From: an uncultured Acidimicrobiales bacterium
GTDB lineage: Bacteria; Actinomycetota; Acidimicrobiia; Acidimicrobiales; SZUA-35
Length of the DNA: 64,000 nt
Direction of reading: 5' to 3'
NCBI GenBank assembly: GCA_937922805.1
Contig: CALAJV010000011.1
Location: forward strand, 186,001 to 250,000
Shown here: positions 50,946-59,328 of the stretch, piece by piece
How the letters are laid out: the number at the start of each line of letters is the position of its first letter
Position numbering within the stretch: position 1 is the stretch's first letter
Notes under the pieces: model-generated
The model's database searches: none
What the model saw: the letters and a program-made list of their open reading frames with translations, nothing else
What the model was told of the DNA's origin: nothing
Program-made: the position numbers and the translations under genes

Positions 50946-51719
50946 ATGACTGAGCCAGCATGTGGTTTTGATCTCGGCAGCGAGATAACAAGCGGATCTG
51001 ACAATCAAACAGCTACTAGCTGCGTCGAGCGACCAATTTGTGGTCCCTCGGTGACAAACGAGAGTTTTTGTTTGGTCATGCCCGCTCGAGCTGAGGTCGA
51101 GGTTGAACCGACTAGTGCTGGACCAGCTTCTTCTTCCGGCGATGACGCCGATTTGTCGGTGACAAGTATGGCTCCTACCTCAATTCCGGGTCTGACTCCA
51201 CGATCTCGAACTGTTGGTCCGAATGTGGCTGCGGCTAGTAGCGGGCCGGCTCAGGCCGACCCAATTCAGGTAGCTGAGGTTGCAACGACACGTCGAGGTC
51301 CGGTTCGTCCCGCGAGCTTTCCGGCCGCCCAGGCTTCGCCTACGCCAACCACTCAACCAGGCCCACAAGCCCAACCGGCTTCGGAGACGAAGATAAATAC
51401 CATCCCTGCTCGGGCCCGACGGGAGGGGCAAGGTCCGGTCGATCAAGCGGAACGCCATCGCGAGGCGCTTCGACTGGCCAGAGAGAAAGCGCTACTTCGA
51501 CAGCACGCCAAACGGGAGCTGGGACGCCCTACCGCTGAGCCCGCCCCCGATCAGCAGGCAACGGCGACTCCGAGCGTCAAACCAGTCGATGTTCCAACCG
51601 CAGCGGCAAGGCCGAAGTGGGAGTTAACCGGTTTGGAACCGGTCCAAGATTCCATTCTTGAAATTGATGGCGATCGATGGGCGTGGGAAAACGGCAGATC
51701 GTGCTCGATCGGCAACTGA
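50946..51719 (+). CDS. Disordered Pro/Ala-rich protein ending in a CBM10-like GWGW motif
   Basis: 257 residues. Nearly all is low complexity and rich in Pro, Ala, Thr and Gln, with a basic helical stretch at about 165-195 (AERHREALRLAREKALLRQHAKREL). The last 17 residues read DGDRWAWENGRSC, close to the DGDGWGWxxxxSC tail motifs of the RTX protein at 9506. No signal peptide or membrane segment is seen, so export is unproven. ATG preceded by GAGG. A structural or adaptor role is possible; I do not recognise the family. Confidence 0.6.
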   Translation: MTEPACGFDLGSEITSGSDNQTATSCVERPICGPSVTNESFCLVMPARAEVEVEPTSAGPASSSGDDADLSVTSMAPTSIPGLTPRSRTVGPNVAAASSGPAQADPIQVAEVATTRRGPVRPASFPAAQASPTPTTQPGPQAQPASETKINTIPARARREGQGPVDQAERHREALRLAREKALLRQHAKRELGRPTAEPAPDQQATATPSVKPVDVPTAAARPKWELTGLEPVQDSILEIDGDRWAWENGRSCSIGN

Positions 51720-52038
51720 ATCTGCGGCGTAAGGAGTGCAGGGGTGGCGAACTGTCAACCAGTCGGCCGTTCCTCTCACATTCTCAACAATGTCGGTGCA
51801 GACTTGCATCAGCAAACTGAAAACCAACGTTGCGTCTGTAGCCTTGAGGTTCTAGCCCCCGTAGCTCAGTGGATAGAGCATCGGTTTCCGGAACCGTGTG
51901 CGTGAGTTCGATTCTCGCCGGGGGTACTGCTGTAGTAGTCGAGGCGGGTTGAGCGGGCTAAGAGAAGTTCGGTTTGGCTGGCTGGCCGAGAAGCGTTGGC
52001 CAGGTCGCACGACCGGCTGTTGCTGGACGCCTAAGTGT
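51720..52038. other. Intergenic region containing tRNA-Arg(CCG)
   Basis: About 319 bases between the proline-rich protein gene and the DUF6206-like gene on the opposite strand. It contains the tRNA at 51855-51926. The remaining roughly 135 bases upstream and 112 bases downstream hold no convincing gene, and no phage-type att repeat of the tRNA 3' end is obvious. Confidence 0.7.
51855..51926 (+). tRNA. tRNA-Arg (CCG)
   Basis: 72 bases. The acceptor GCCCCCG pairs with CGGGGGT (G1-U72 wobble) and discriminator A is at 51926. The D arm is GCTC/GAGC, the anticodon loop TTCCGGA gives CCG, and the T arm GTGAG-TTCGATT-CTCGC is complete. CCA is not encoded. One mismatch lies at the outer end of the anticodon stem. 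It decodes the arginine codon CGG. Confidence 0.93.
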
Positions 52039-52920
52039 TTACTCGAAGCTGGAGTAGATGAACCAGTCGTAGGATTGGCGTCGAATCGATGTTTGCCACC
52101 ATCGTTCAAGCCCCTGGAGCTTCTTTAGAAGCGGCCAAATTTTGACGTCTTCGGCGTAGAACTTCTTTGCTTCTTCGGCGGTGATTGGATCATCGTCGAG
52201 CTGACGGTTTAACGCTACAACGGTAGGGTCGACCCACTCGGGAATACCTTCCCGATAGAGGTTGGCGACGATGTCCAAGCCGACCCGGCGAGGATCGTTC
52301 CAGCGGGTCGCTAGCTTAGTGAGCTCCCGGGTTACCAGCGGTCGGGTCAGAGCTGGAAGCATCCGGACGAAGGGCGACATATCGAATCGCAGTCGACCGG
52401 CATCGTCCCACAGGAAGGGGGTGCCAACGTCTATCAGCGTTAGGTGTGACCCATCCCACGAGAAGTTAGTGACCTGGGCGTCAATGCTGAGATCGGACGA
52501 GACAATGTCGAGGGTCGAAGCGAGGGCATCTAGAAAAGGGATATCTGGGTCAGGCTCTGCCGCTCTGAGAACGTTGTGGCCTAACGACGCCGGATTCAGC
52601 ATTGGTTGAATCAGGTAGGAGACCACTTGATCGCCGCGTTCAACGGGAACGATGGATGTGTCTGCCACGGCAAGGCCTCTTGCCTCTACGCCGGTGATGT
52701 ATTCGGTCACGAGACTGCGGTAGTTGGTGAACTGCGCCTGGGTGAAAGGTGGTGTTCGCTTGCATACGAAGCGTGGGTTATTGATTGGCCAGCCAAGAGC
52801 AACCGAAACTTCGCCATAGCCGAGGATGTTTAAGGCCGAGTCGTCCCGTGATTTCAGCGCGTCGAGTACAAGGTCGTCGAGCTCATGTAGCTCGGCGCCG
52901 CTCAGCGAAGACTCGCTCAC
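52039..52920 (-). CDS. DUF6206-like kinase-fold protein of unknown function
   Basis: 293 residues from a GTG at 52920 with a strong GGAGG six bases upstream. The N-terminus has an ATP-grasp of the phosphotransferase type (LNILGYGEVSVALGWPINNPRFVCKR, with lysine at the usual place) and the central SWDGSHLTLIDVGTPFLWDD looks like a metal-binding DxG analogue. It resembles the aminoglycoside phosphotransferase/kinase fold and what is named DUF6206. A frame extension to 52956 uses a TTG and is less likely. Substrate unknown. Confidence 0.7.
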   Translation of the reverse strand: MSESSLSGAELHELDDLVLDALKSRDDSALNILGYGEVSVALGWPINNPRFVCKRTPPFTQAQFTNYRSLVTEYITGVEARGLAVADTSIVPVERGDQVVSYLIQPMLNPASLGHNVLRAAEPDPDIPFLDALASTLDIVSSDLSIDAQVTNFSWDGSHLTLIDVGTPFLWDDAGRLRFDMSPFVRMLPALTRPLVTRELTKLATRWNDPRRVGLDIVANLYREGIPEWVDPTVVALNRQLDDDPITAEEAKKFYAEDVKIWPLLKKLQGLERWWQTSIRRQSYDWFIYSSFE

Positions 52921-53060
52921 TCCGACCTCCAACGTCGTCAGCAAGTGAGAGTACAACAGCCGTTGTGGTCGAGCAACCAGAGTGTTGGCTACATTTCGGC
53001 TCCGCCCGAAACGTTCTCATCGTAAGTTGTTAACTACGTATTACCAAGGAGACCAACACC

Positions 53061-53462
53061 GTGTTTGACGTCGAAATTCATATGAAGAATCAGCCGGGTC
53101 AGCTCGCCCTTATGGGAGCGACGCTCGGCGAAGCTGGCATTAGTGTTGAAGGGGGAGGGATGTGGTTAGCCAACGGCATTGGGGTCGCCCATTTCTTAGT
53201 TGCCGATGGCGACTCGGCTCAACGGACGCTTGAAGCGGCTGGTATGGACGTTGCTGGGGTCCAGCCGGTACTTGTCCAACGGCTCAACCAAGACGAGCCA
53301 GGCCAGCTCGGCAAATTCTGCCAAGCCATGGCGGAAGCTGGCGTGAACATTGAAGTGTTGTACAGCGACCACGACCACCAACTCATCGTCACCGTCGACG
53401 ACTATCAAGCTGGTCTGGATGTCAGTGACAAGTGGAACCAGTCGAGAGCAGCATCATCGTAG
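53061..53462 (+). CDS. Double ACT-domain protein
   Basis: 133 residues from a GTG with RBS AAGGAG. The first ACT domain is FDVEIHMKNQPGQLALMGATLGEAGISVEGGG, the second is NQDEPGQLGKFCQAMAEAGVNIEVLYSD. Each has the usual glycine-proline turn before the first helix. ACT pairs bind amino acids as regulators; a free-standing pair may bind an enzyme or act as a sensor. No target gene is adjacent. Confidence 0.85.
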   Translation: MFDVEIHMKNQPGQLALMGATLGEAGISVEGGGMWLANGIGVAHFLVADGDSAQRTLEAAGMDVAGVQPVLVQRLNQDEPGQLGKFCQAMAEAGVNIEVLYSDHDHQLIVTVDDYQAGLDVSDKWNQSRAASS

Positions 53463-53531
53463 CAGCCGAACCAATCCGTCTACTGGCTAGGTTCATCGAT
53501 CGGTTCGATCGCACGGGCGCCGTTGGATTTG

Positions 53532-55277
53532 TTAGCGTTCCGCCGTTGTATCGAACGTATTTCCGATTTCGAAAACTACTCGGCGGTTCTTGGCCCGACC
53601 GTCTTCATCGCCGTTGCTAGCGATCGGTTCGTTTTCACCTCGCCCGACAATCTCAAATCGAGCTGGATTCAAACCCTGGTCGGTGAAGAACCGAGCGACT
53701 GCCTGAGCGCGGTTTTCGCTTAGTTCTTGATTGTCGGCCTCAGAGCCAAGGCCATCGGTGTGGCCGGTGATGCGAACTGGCCAGGTCGAGCCGTTGAATA
53801 GTTTTGGGAAGCCGGCCAGTCGTTGTTTGGACGTTGCGGTTAATTCGTTCTCCGCTTCCTCAAATGCCAAACCGGCCGACAAAACACCGTAGAACTCGCC
53901 ATCGTCGACTCCTAGTTCGAAGTCGCTGAACGGGGCGAACGCGCTCATGTTTCCGCCGAACTGAGTAAGTGTGAACGGCGCAAATGTGCTCGAATCGATT
54001 ACTACTTCATCGTTCACTCGGGCTTGGCCAAACAAAAGTATGGCCGACTCAACGATGCTTTCACGAAGAGTCTCGCTAGGTAACGTGCCACCGATGGTGA
54101 CAAAGCCACCGTCGCTAACTACTTGAAGCGAAGCAGCTTCGAGCGGAACGATCTCCACTTCGTTTCTGACCGGGGGAAAGCCCAATTCTGATCTGAATGC
54201 GCCTAGGAACTCCTCAAGCGTTTCCGGGTTCGTCGCTCTGCCTCTAACAATCGTCTCCGTGTCAGTAATGGTTAGGGAGCCATCAACGAGAGTCCAAAAG
54301 GTTCGGATTAGTGTCGGCACCGAATCGAGCCAAGACGGGGTTGCCACCGCTGAGTCGACTGTCAGGTTCGTGGTTCCGAATTGCTGATACGTTTCTTGGG
54401 TTGCCAACTCGATTGTGTTTCGAGTTTGCTCGTCAGCCACCGTGGTCTGGATCGAAAAGCGGAAGTCTTCAAGCTTCATGATTAGACCGTCGGCTGGAGT
54501 TACAGCGATGGAGGTGGTACCCGCCTCATTGGGCACAGTTGGCGGCGGTGGGTCAAAGTCGAGCTCCGCTGAGTCATCTGCTTCTGTTTCGCTGTCAGCT
54601 TGAGTCGATGCTGCCTGTTCGGCTGGTTCGGGGTCTGAACCGCCGATCAAATAGGCGACTGCGCCGACCAAGACCAACGATGCCGCAGCTAGAACGAGCC
54701 ACGGCCAACGTTTCGGTTTTGGTTGATATCGAGCGATCGGACTGGCGACGTCGGAATCGGCTGATTCGCCGGTCGGCAGCGGGGTCGGGATTCTCTCATT
54801 GAGGTTTTGCTCGGACCGACCTGGTTGATCGACTGAGCCCTGAGTGGTCGGTCGGGCTGGTGGGCGACTGCCATCGACAGGTTGCCGTCTGCTTTCTAGC
54901 GGCCGACCCGGTAGCGAACTTACTTGGCCAGGAGGGCGAGCGGCTCCTCGGGATTGCGCTTCTCGTTCGTAGTCTTGGTCGGCTCGATCTTGCCTAATCG
55001 GGTCGGTCGGAACCTTTAGCTGAGGCTTGGCTGAACTGGTCTCGGTCGTCGCATCGCCGAGTTCTTGGTCTTCGTCAGGAGACGGTGTCTGCTGGTCTGA
55101 CTTTGAGGTTTTTCGTTGTTTTCTGAGCCGGCCTCGAGAACGACCGGTGTCGGGCATGCCTGGTTGACCTGATTTTGGGCGCGGCGTTTGAGCAGTTCCC
55201 GGACCAGGAATTTGGCCAGGAGCTACCGGGTCACCTGGACCCTCGGTTCTAATTCGCCATTTTTGTTGCTCTGACAA
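53532..55277 (-). CDS. Large ArfA-like OmpA-family protein with BON-like repeats
   Basis: 581 residues. A long Pro/Gln/Arg-rich cytoplasmic part (about residues 1-180) leads to one membrane segment (WPWLVLAAASLVLVGAVAYLIGG). Outside lie two or three BON-like segments, for example SLTITDTETIVRGRATNPETLEEFL and SDGGFVTIGGTLPSETLRESIV, and a C-terminal OmpA domain with RITGHTDGLGSEADNQELSENRAQAV and EIVGRGENEPIASN. OmpA domains bind peptidoglycan. It is a longer relative of the gene at 25960; the cytoplasmic region has no obvious domain. Confidence 0.86.
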   Translation of the reverse strand: MSEQQKWRIRTEGPGDPVAPGQIPGPGTAQTPRPKSGQPGMPDTGRSRGRLRKQRKTSKSDQQTPSPDEDQELGDATTETSSAKPQLKVPTDPIRQDRADQDYEREAQSRGAARPPGQVSSLPGRPLESRRQPVDGSRPPARPTTQGSVDQPGRSEQNLNERIPTPLPTGESADSDVASPIARYQPKPKRWPWLVLAAASLVLVGAVAYLIGGSDPEPAEQAASTQADSETEADDSAELDFDPPPPTVPNEAGTTSIAVTPADGLIMKLEDFRFSIQTTVADEQTRNTIELATQETYQQFGTTNLTVDSAVATPSWLDSVPTLIRTFWTLVDGSLTITDTETIVRGRATNPETLEEFLGAFRSELGFPPVRNEVEIVPLEAASLQVVSDGGFVTIGGTLPSETLRESIVESAILLFGQARVNDEVVIDSSTFAPFTLTQFGGNMSAFAPFSDFELGVDDGEFYGVLSAGLAFEEAENELTATSKQRLAGFPKLFNGSTWPVRITGHTDGLGSEADNQELSENRAQAVARFFTDQGLNPARFEIVGRGENEPIASNGDEDGRAKNRRVVFEIGNTFDTTAER

Positions 55278-55675
55278 TCGTTTGCCTTGTTCCGCCTAGC
55301 GAAAAACTCGACCCAAGCGTGGTAGAGAGGGGCTTCCTCCATCCTAGATCTGTTTCGGCATGCATCAACATCACGGGAGGCTGGTTTGCTCTGATCTTCA
55401 GCTGGGAAAACAGACCGGAAGAACCATCTTTTTGGGGCGATTTGAGGATCTGGTTGCCGACTTGGACGACCTGTCGACATTGAGCTGGGTATCGTCGCCC
55501 AACCCCGATCCGAATATAAAGTTTGCGATCACCCAACGATGAATCGAATCTTTTTGTTCGAATGTGCTGAAAACGACTCACATCGGTGGTTGACTTATCA
55601 TCTACTAAGCTCGTGGCGGGGGCGGCCCAGCGTGCGGACACGGCGTCAAACGGTTAGGAACGAGGTCCAAAGTCA
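55278..55675. other. Intergenic region between OmpA gene and hydrolase gene
   Basis: 398 bases. It must hold the promoter of the hydrolase at 55676 and of the divergent OmpA gene. One small reading frame (55360-55542) is reported separately. I find no RNA or repeat. Confidence 0.6.
55360..55542 (+). CDS. Possible 60-residue protein
   Basis: An ATG frame of 60 residues in the gap between OmpA and the hydrolase. The composition (ILGRFEDLVADLDDLS-like acidic helix and a PDPNIKFAITQR end) is plausible for a small protein, but no RBS of quality stands before the ATG (GGCATGC context) and there is no homology I can name. It could be chance. Confidence 0.25.
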   Translation: MHQHHGRLVCSDLQLGKQTGRTIFLGRFEDLVADLDDLSTLSWVSSPNPDPNIKFAITQR

Positions 55676-56437
55676 ATGCCAAAAGTTTTCGTGCATGGCA
55701 ATCCCGAAACGGTCGCCATCTGGGGTCCAGTCAAAGAAGCTCTGTCCGAACGAGGTGTTGAAGATGTAGTAACGCTTTCGCCTCCCGGCTTTGGCGTACC
55801 ATCTCCACCAGGTTGGGACGGGTTGCCTTCTTCGTATGTCCGATGGCTTCTCGAAGAAATTGAAAAGCTTGATGGAGAAATCGACATTGTCGGTCACGAC
55901 TGGGGGGCCGGGCACGTCTTTGGGCTTCTAGCCGAAAAGCCCACCGCAGTCCGGAGCTGGGCTGCCGATTGTGCTGGCCTTCTCCACCCCGACTACCAGT
56001 GGCACGATATGGCTCAGGTCTGGCAAACGCCAGAGCGAGGCGAGGCTGCTGTCCACGCGATGATCGAATTGAAGGCGGAAGATCGAACCGCAGCGTATAG
56101 CGGCCTTGGCTTGCCACCCGACATTGCCAAGTCAATGGCCGACGGGTTTACCGCTGACATGGGCCAGTGCATCCTGAACCTTTACCGGGCCGCGATGCAG
56201 CCGGCCTTGGCTCAGCTGGGAAGCCATCTCGTGGCCCTCAAGCCTCGACCCGGGCTTGTGATAGATGCGACTGATGACCCGTACGTAGGGTCGGAGCTCG
56301 GACGAGAGATGGTCGAACGCGTCGGAGCGGAATTACTAACGCTCGATGGTCAGGGGCATTGGTGGATGGTGACGTCTCCAGACAAAGCGGCCGAAGGCCT
56401 CATTGAGTTCTGGAACGGCGTCGACCAAACCAAATAG
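55676..56437 (+). CDS. Alpha/beta hydrolase with Asp nucleophile (epoxide hydrolase / haloalkane dehalogenase type)
   Basis: 253 residues. The oxyanion segment is HGNPET, the nucleophile elbow is GHDWGAG with D75 and not serine, and GQGHWW near the end gives the catalytic histidine. An aspartate nucleophile with this HDWG signature fits epoxide hydrolases and dehalogenases. A helical cap lies between. Substrate unknown; stands alone. Confidence 0.85.
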   Translation: MPKVFVHGNPETVAIWGPVKEALSERGVEDVVTLSPPGFGVPSPPGWDGLPSSYVRWLLEEIEKLDGEIDIVGHDWGAGHVFGLLAEKPTAVRSWAADCAGLLHPDYQWHDMAQVWQTPERGEAAVHAMIELKAEDRTAAYSGLGLPPDIAKSMADGFTADMGQCILNLYRAAMQPALAQLGSHLVALKPRPGLVIDATDDPYVGSELGREMVERVGAELLTLDGQGHWWMVTSPDKAAEGLIEFWNGVDQTK

Positions 56438-56539
56438 GTAGCGTCACATAACATCGCGCAGAAACAGCATGCGAAAATAGTTCTGAGAGCAGCGGCAGCT
56501 CATCTCATCGGTCAACTGGTGCTTTAGGGAGGGTCAGCG

Positions 56540-58018
56540 ATGCAATTTGTAGCTGGGATAGATTCGTCGACGCAGTCGACCAAGGTCGTCGTTGTCGACG
56601 TAGCAACCGGGAAGGTTGAGGCCACCACAAGGGCGGCCCATCCCACCACCGAGCCTCCAAAGAGCGAGCAAGATCCACGGCAATGGTGGAACGCGTTGGA
56701 AACGGCCTTTTCAACTATCGATCCGTCAACTCGAGCCAAAATCGTCGCCGTTTCCGTCTCAGGCCAACAGCACGGACTTGTTCTTCTCGATCATGACGGG
56801 AGCCCGCTCCGCCCAGCCAAACTATGGAACGACACTGAGTCCGCTCCGCAGGCCGATCGTTTGGTTGCCAAACTGGGAGCTGAGGTTTGGGCTGATCGGT
56901 GTGGCGTTGTTCCTGTGCCTGCGATCACTGTCACCAAGCTGGCGTGGGTAGCTGATGTGGAACCGCATCTGATTGAGTCAATTCGATCGATCATGTTGCC
57001 GCATGACTATCTCACTTGGCGGCTATCTGGGAACCACGTGACTGATCGGGGTGACGCATCAGGAACCGGATGGTGGGACCCGGCGAGTGGCCAATACCAG
57101 AATGATCTCCTGACCGCCGCTGGAGCGAACCGAGATTTGTTGGCTTGCTTACCTGAAGTGCTCGGCCCGACCGATCAAGCTGGCCCAATTACTCCTGAAG
57201 CTGCAGCCGCGCTTGGATTGTCGCACTCAGTGATTGTCGGCCCGGGGAGCGGTGACAACATGGCGGCGGCGCTTGGCCTTGGTTTACGGAGCGGCGAGAT
57301 TGCAATGTCGCTTGGAACATCAGGAACCGTGTTTGGGGTAGCCGAGCAGCCAGCGAAAGATGAACAAGGATTCGTTGCCGGATTCGCCGACGCCACCGGC
57401 CACTTCTTGCCGCTGGTGTGCACATTGAATGCGACCAAAGTAACCGACATGGTGGCGGCGACAATCGGGGCCGATCAAGATGAATTCGCCGAGCTGTCGT
57501 TGCAAGTAGGCCCCGGAGCTGGCGGGGTCACCCTCGTTCCGTACTTCGACGGAGAACGAACCCCGAACCTTCCAACCTCTACAGGATTGATGACTGGTCT
57601 ACGACCAACGACTAGCCGAGCGCAACTAGCACGGGCCGCCCACGAAGGCGTGTTGTGTAACTTGCTTGAAGCGGTCGATGCGCTGGCCGCAGTTGGCGTT
57701 ACCGGCGGCAATCAAATTCGACTGGTCGGCGGTGGTTCAAAGTCGGTTGCCTATCGCCAAATCCTGGCTGATCTAACTGGCGCATCAATTCGAGTCCCGG
57801 ACGAGCAAGAAGCCCCTGCGATTGGTGCCGCGGTACAAGCGGCCGTGGCGACCGGCCACGGTAGCTTCGATCAAGTAACTGACCAGTGGGGATTGCGACA
57901 AGGTGGTGTCGTAGTCGATCCGGCCGCGGCGGCCGATGAGCAGGTTCGCAACCGTTATAGCGAAGCCAGCAAGGCGGCGGCGTCTTTGTCCCAAAGTAAC
58001 GAGCCGAGCCGATCTTAA
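56540..58018 (+). CDS. xylB: Xylulokinase
   Basis: 492 residues of the FGGY carbohydrate kinase family. It begins FVAGIDSSTQSTKVVVVD, with VAVSVSGQQHGLVLLD (the sugar site), HDYLTWRLSG, MSLGTSGTVFG in the ATP domain, and LVGGGSKSVAYRQILADL near the end. It phosphorylates D-xylulose. XylA and a transporter are not in the window, and the sugar preference is inferred from similarity to XylB. Confidence 0.9.
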   Translation: MQFVAGIDSSTQSTKVVVVDVATGKVEATTRAAHPTTEPPKSEQDPRQWWNALETAFSTIDPSTRAKIVAVSVSGQQHGLVLLDHDGSPLRPAKLWNDTESAPQADRLVAKLGAEVWADRCGVVPVPAITVTKLAWVADVEPHLIESIRSIMLPHDYLTWRLSGNHVTDRGDASGTGWWDPASGQYQNDLLTAAGANRDLLACLPEVLGPTDQAGPITPEAAAALGLSHSVIVGPGSGDNMAAALGLGLRSGEIAMSLGTSGTVFGVAEQPAKDEQGFVAGFADATGHFLPLVCTLNATKVTDMVAATIGADQDEFAELSLQVGPGAGGVTLVPYFDGERTPNLPTSTGLMTGLRPTTSRAQLARAAHEGVLCNLLEAVDALAAVGVTGGNQIRLVGGGSKSVAYRQILADLTGASIRVPDEQEAPAIGAAVQAAVATGHGSFDQVTDQWGLRQGGVVVDPAAAADEQVRNRYSEASKAAASLSQSNEPSRS

Positions 58019-58124
58019 CGGTCGAACTGCTTGCCTAGACCCGCGACCATACATGAGACCAGCGAGCAGTTAGAGTACGTGCCGCTCTCATTAGAAGCCC
58101 TGATTCGCTACCGATAGGTTAAAG

Positions 58125-59201
58125 ATGTCTCCACAACTTTTCATTAAACGATCTCGCGTGAAGACGTCGATCATTTTCGCCGGTTCACTACTGGTAGCCG
58201 CCAGTTGTGGTGGCGCCGATTCCATCGGGTCGAACTCAGCCGATGGCGGAGTGGCGGTTGACAGCGCGACTGAAACGACGCTAGCCGAAGACTCCCAAGT
58301 AGCAGACGACGTCGTTGTTGACGACGCCAGCGACAGTGGAGCGTCTGCTGATGCCGACGATCAATCGGCAGATCAAACGATCGATGAGCAGGCAGAAGAC
58401 ACCGACAAGGCGCAGGACGCTCCCGGGCCGAATGCGACTTTACTTAGCGAGCCGCAAACCTCAGCCGAGCTGCATGAAGTTCTGAAAGAAATTTCAAGCG
58501 GCGGCGAGATTGCCGCTGCCAACAAGCTGACGTTCTTTCCCGAGATACCGATTCCAGAAGGTGCCAGCTTCTTCGGCTACGAGACTGATATCAGTCGGGC
58601 CCTGTTCGATGGTGCACTGGGCCAGACCCGATTTGAGTACTTCTTCGAAGAACCAATCGCCGATGTGACTGAGGCATTCGTAGCCGAAATGGAAGGTGCC
58701 GGTTGGGAAGTCGACCAAGACGAACAATCGGGAACGTCAGTTTTAACTGTCACCGTGCCGAACCAACAGTTTCCGATGAACATGAGCATCTATGGGGCCC
58801 AATACCGAGGTGCCACGCTGGCAATCTTGACCTTTGGTGTTAACGGAGCGCCATACGATCAGAACGGCTACCTCGAAGTTTGGTCAGGCCTAGCTGATGA
58901 GTTCGGAATCTTGATGCCCGAGGATTCAACTCCGGCTGGTGGTGGCGCAATTACCTACCGAGAGCCTGTTGGAAGCGAAGAGGCGATTGATCCAGCAGGC
59001 GACTACCTGCTGATCACTAACGAATTTCCTGAGCCAGCTGGCGCAGTCGAGCACATGGAAGCCTTCGCCACCTACGCCGAAGGCCAAGGCTTTGAAACGG
59101 TGCTTAATGGGTCCGAAGTGTCACTGGTGAAAGACGGCGAAGCTACCACCTATAAATTCGACCCGCAGCGAGTTACGGTAAAGGTTGAGCTGCCGAGCTA
59201 G
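58125..59201 (+). CDS. Acidic lipoprotein of unknown function
   Basis: 358 residues. The signal FAGSLLVAASC ends in a lipobox; a strongly acidic, Ser/Ala-rich linker runs to about residue 110. The folded rest looks like two similar alpha/beta halves, one with FFPEIPIPEGASFFGY, MEGAGWEV and the other with YLLITNEFPEPAGAVEHMEAF. Probably anchored on the outer membrane face. I do not recognise a named family. Confidence 0.75.
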   Translation: MSPQLFIKRSRVKTSIIFAGSLLVAASCGGADSIGSNSADGGVAVDSATETTLAEDSQVADDVVVDDASDSGASADADDQSADQTIDEQAEDTDKAQDAPGPNATLLSEPQTSAELHEVLKEISSGGEIAAANKLTFFPEIPIPEGASFFGYETDISRALFDGALGQTRFEYFFEEPIADVTEAFVAEMEGAGWEVDQDEQSGTSVLTVTVPNQQFPMNMSIYGAQYRGATLAILTFGVNGAPYDQNGYLEVWSGLADEFGILMPEDSTPAGGGAITYREPVGSEEAIDPAGDYLLITNEFPEPAGAVEHMEAFATYAEGQGFETVLNGSEVSLVKDGEATTYKFDPQRVTVKVELPS

Positions 59202-59274
59202 CGATACGACTCGAATCCGGACCCGTAGAAGTTGGCCAATCCAACGCTGCCCTATCCAGTCGAGCCCCAGAGAA

Positions 59275-59300
59275 CGTGACAGATCGACAAATCGGTCACG
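59275..59300 (+). promoter_or_regulatory. Inverted repeat upstream of argS
   Basis: CGTGAC (59275-59280) and GTCACG (59295-59300) are exact complements, and GAT/ATC lie inside as a further match across one mismatched pair. It stands 28 bases before the argS start, so it may be an operator or leader hairpin for the amino-acid cluster. Confidence 0.4.
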
Positions 59301-59328
59301 AGCAGCAGGTCGGTGCTAGTACGATCGT

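Noticed and set aside
51855..51926. tRNA-Arg as an integration site
   Set aside because: No integrase gene and no repeated 3' tRNA end were found in the following sequence.
55249..55641. 130-residue minus-strand frame upstream of the large OmpA gene
   Set aside because: It overlaps the OmpA start in another frame and shows no conserved pattern; the OmpA start with a normal N-terminus explains the region.
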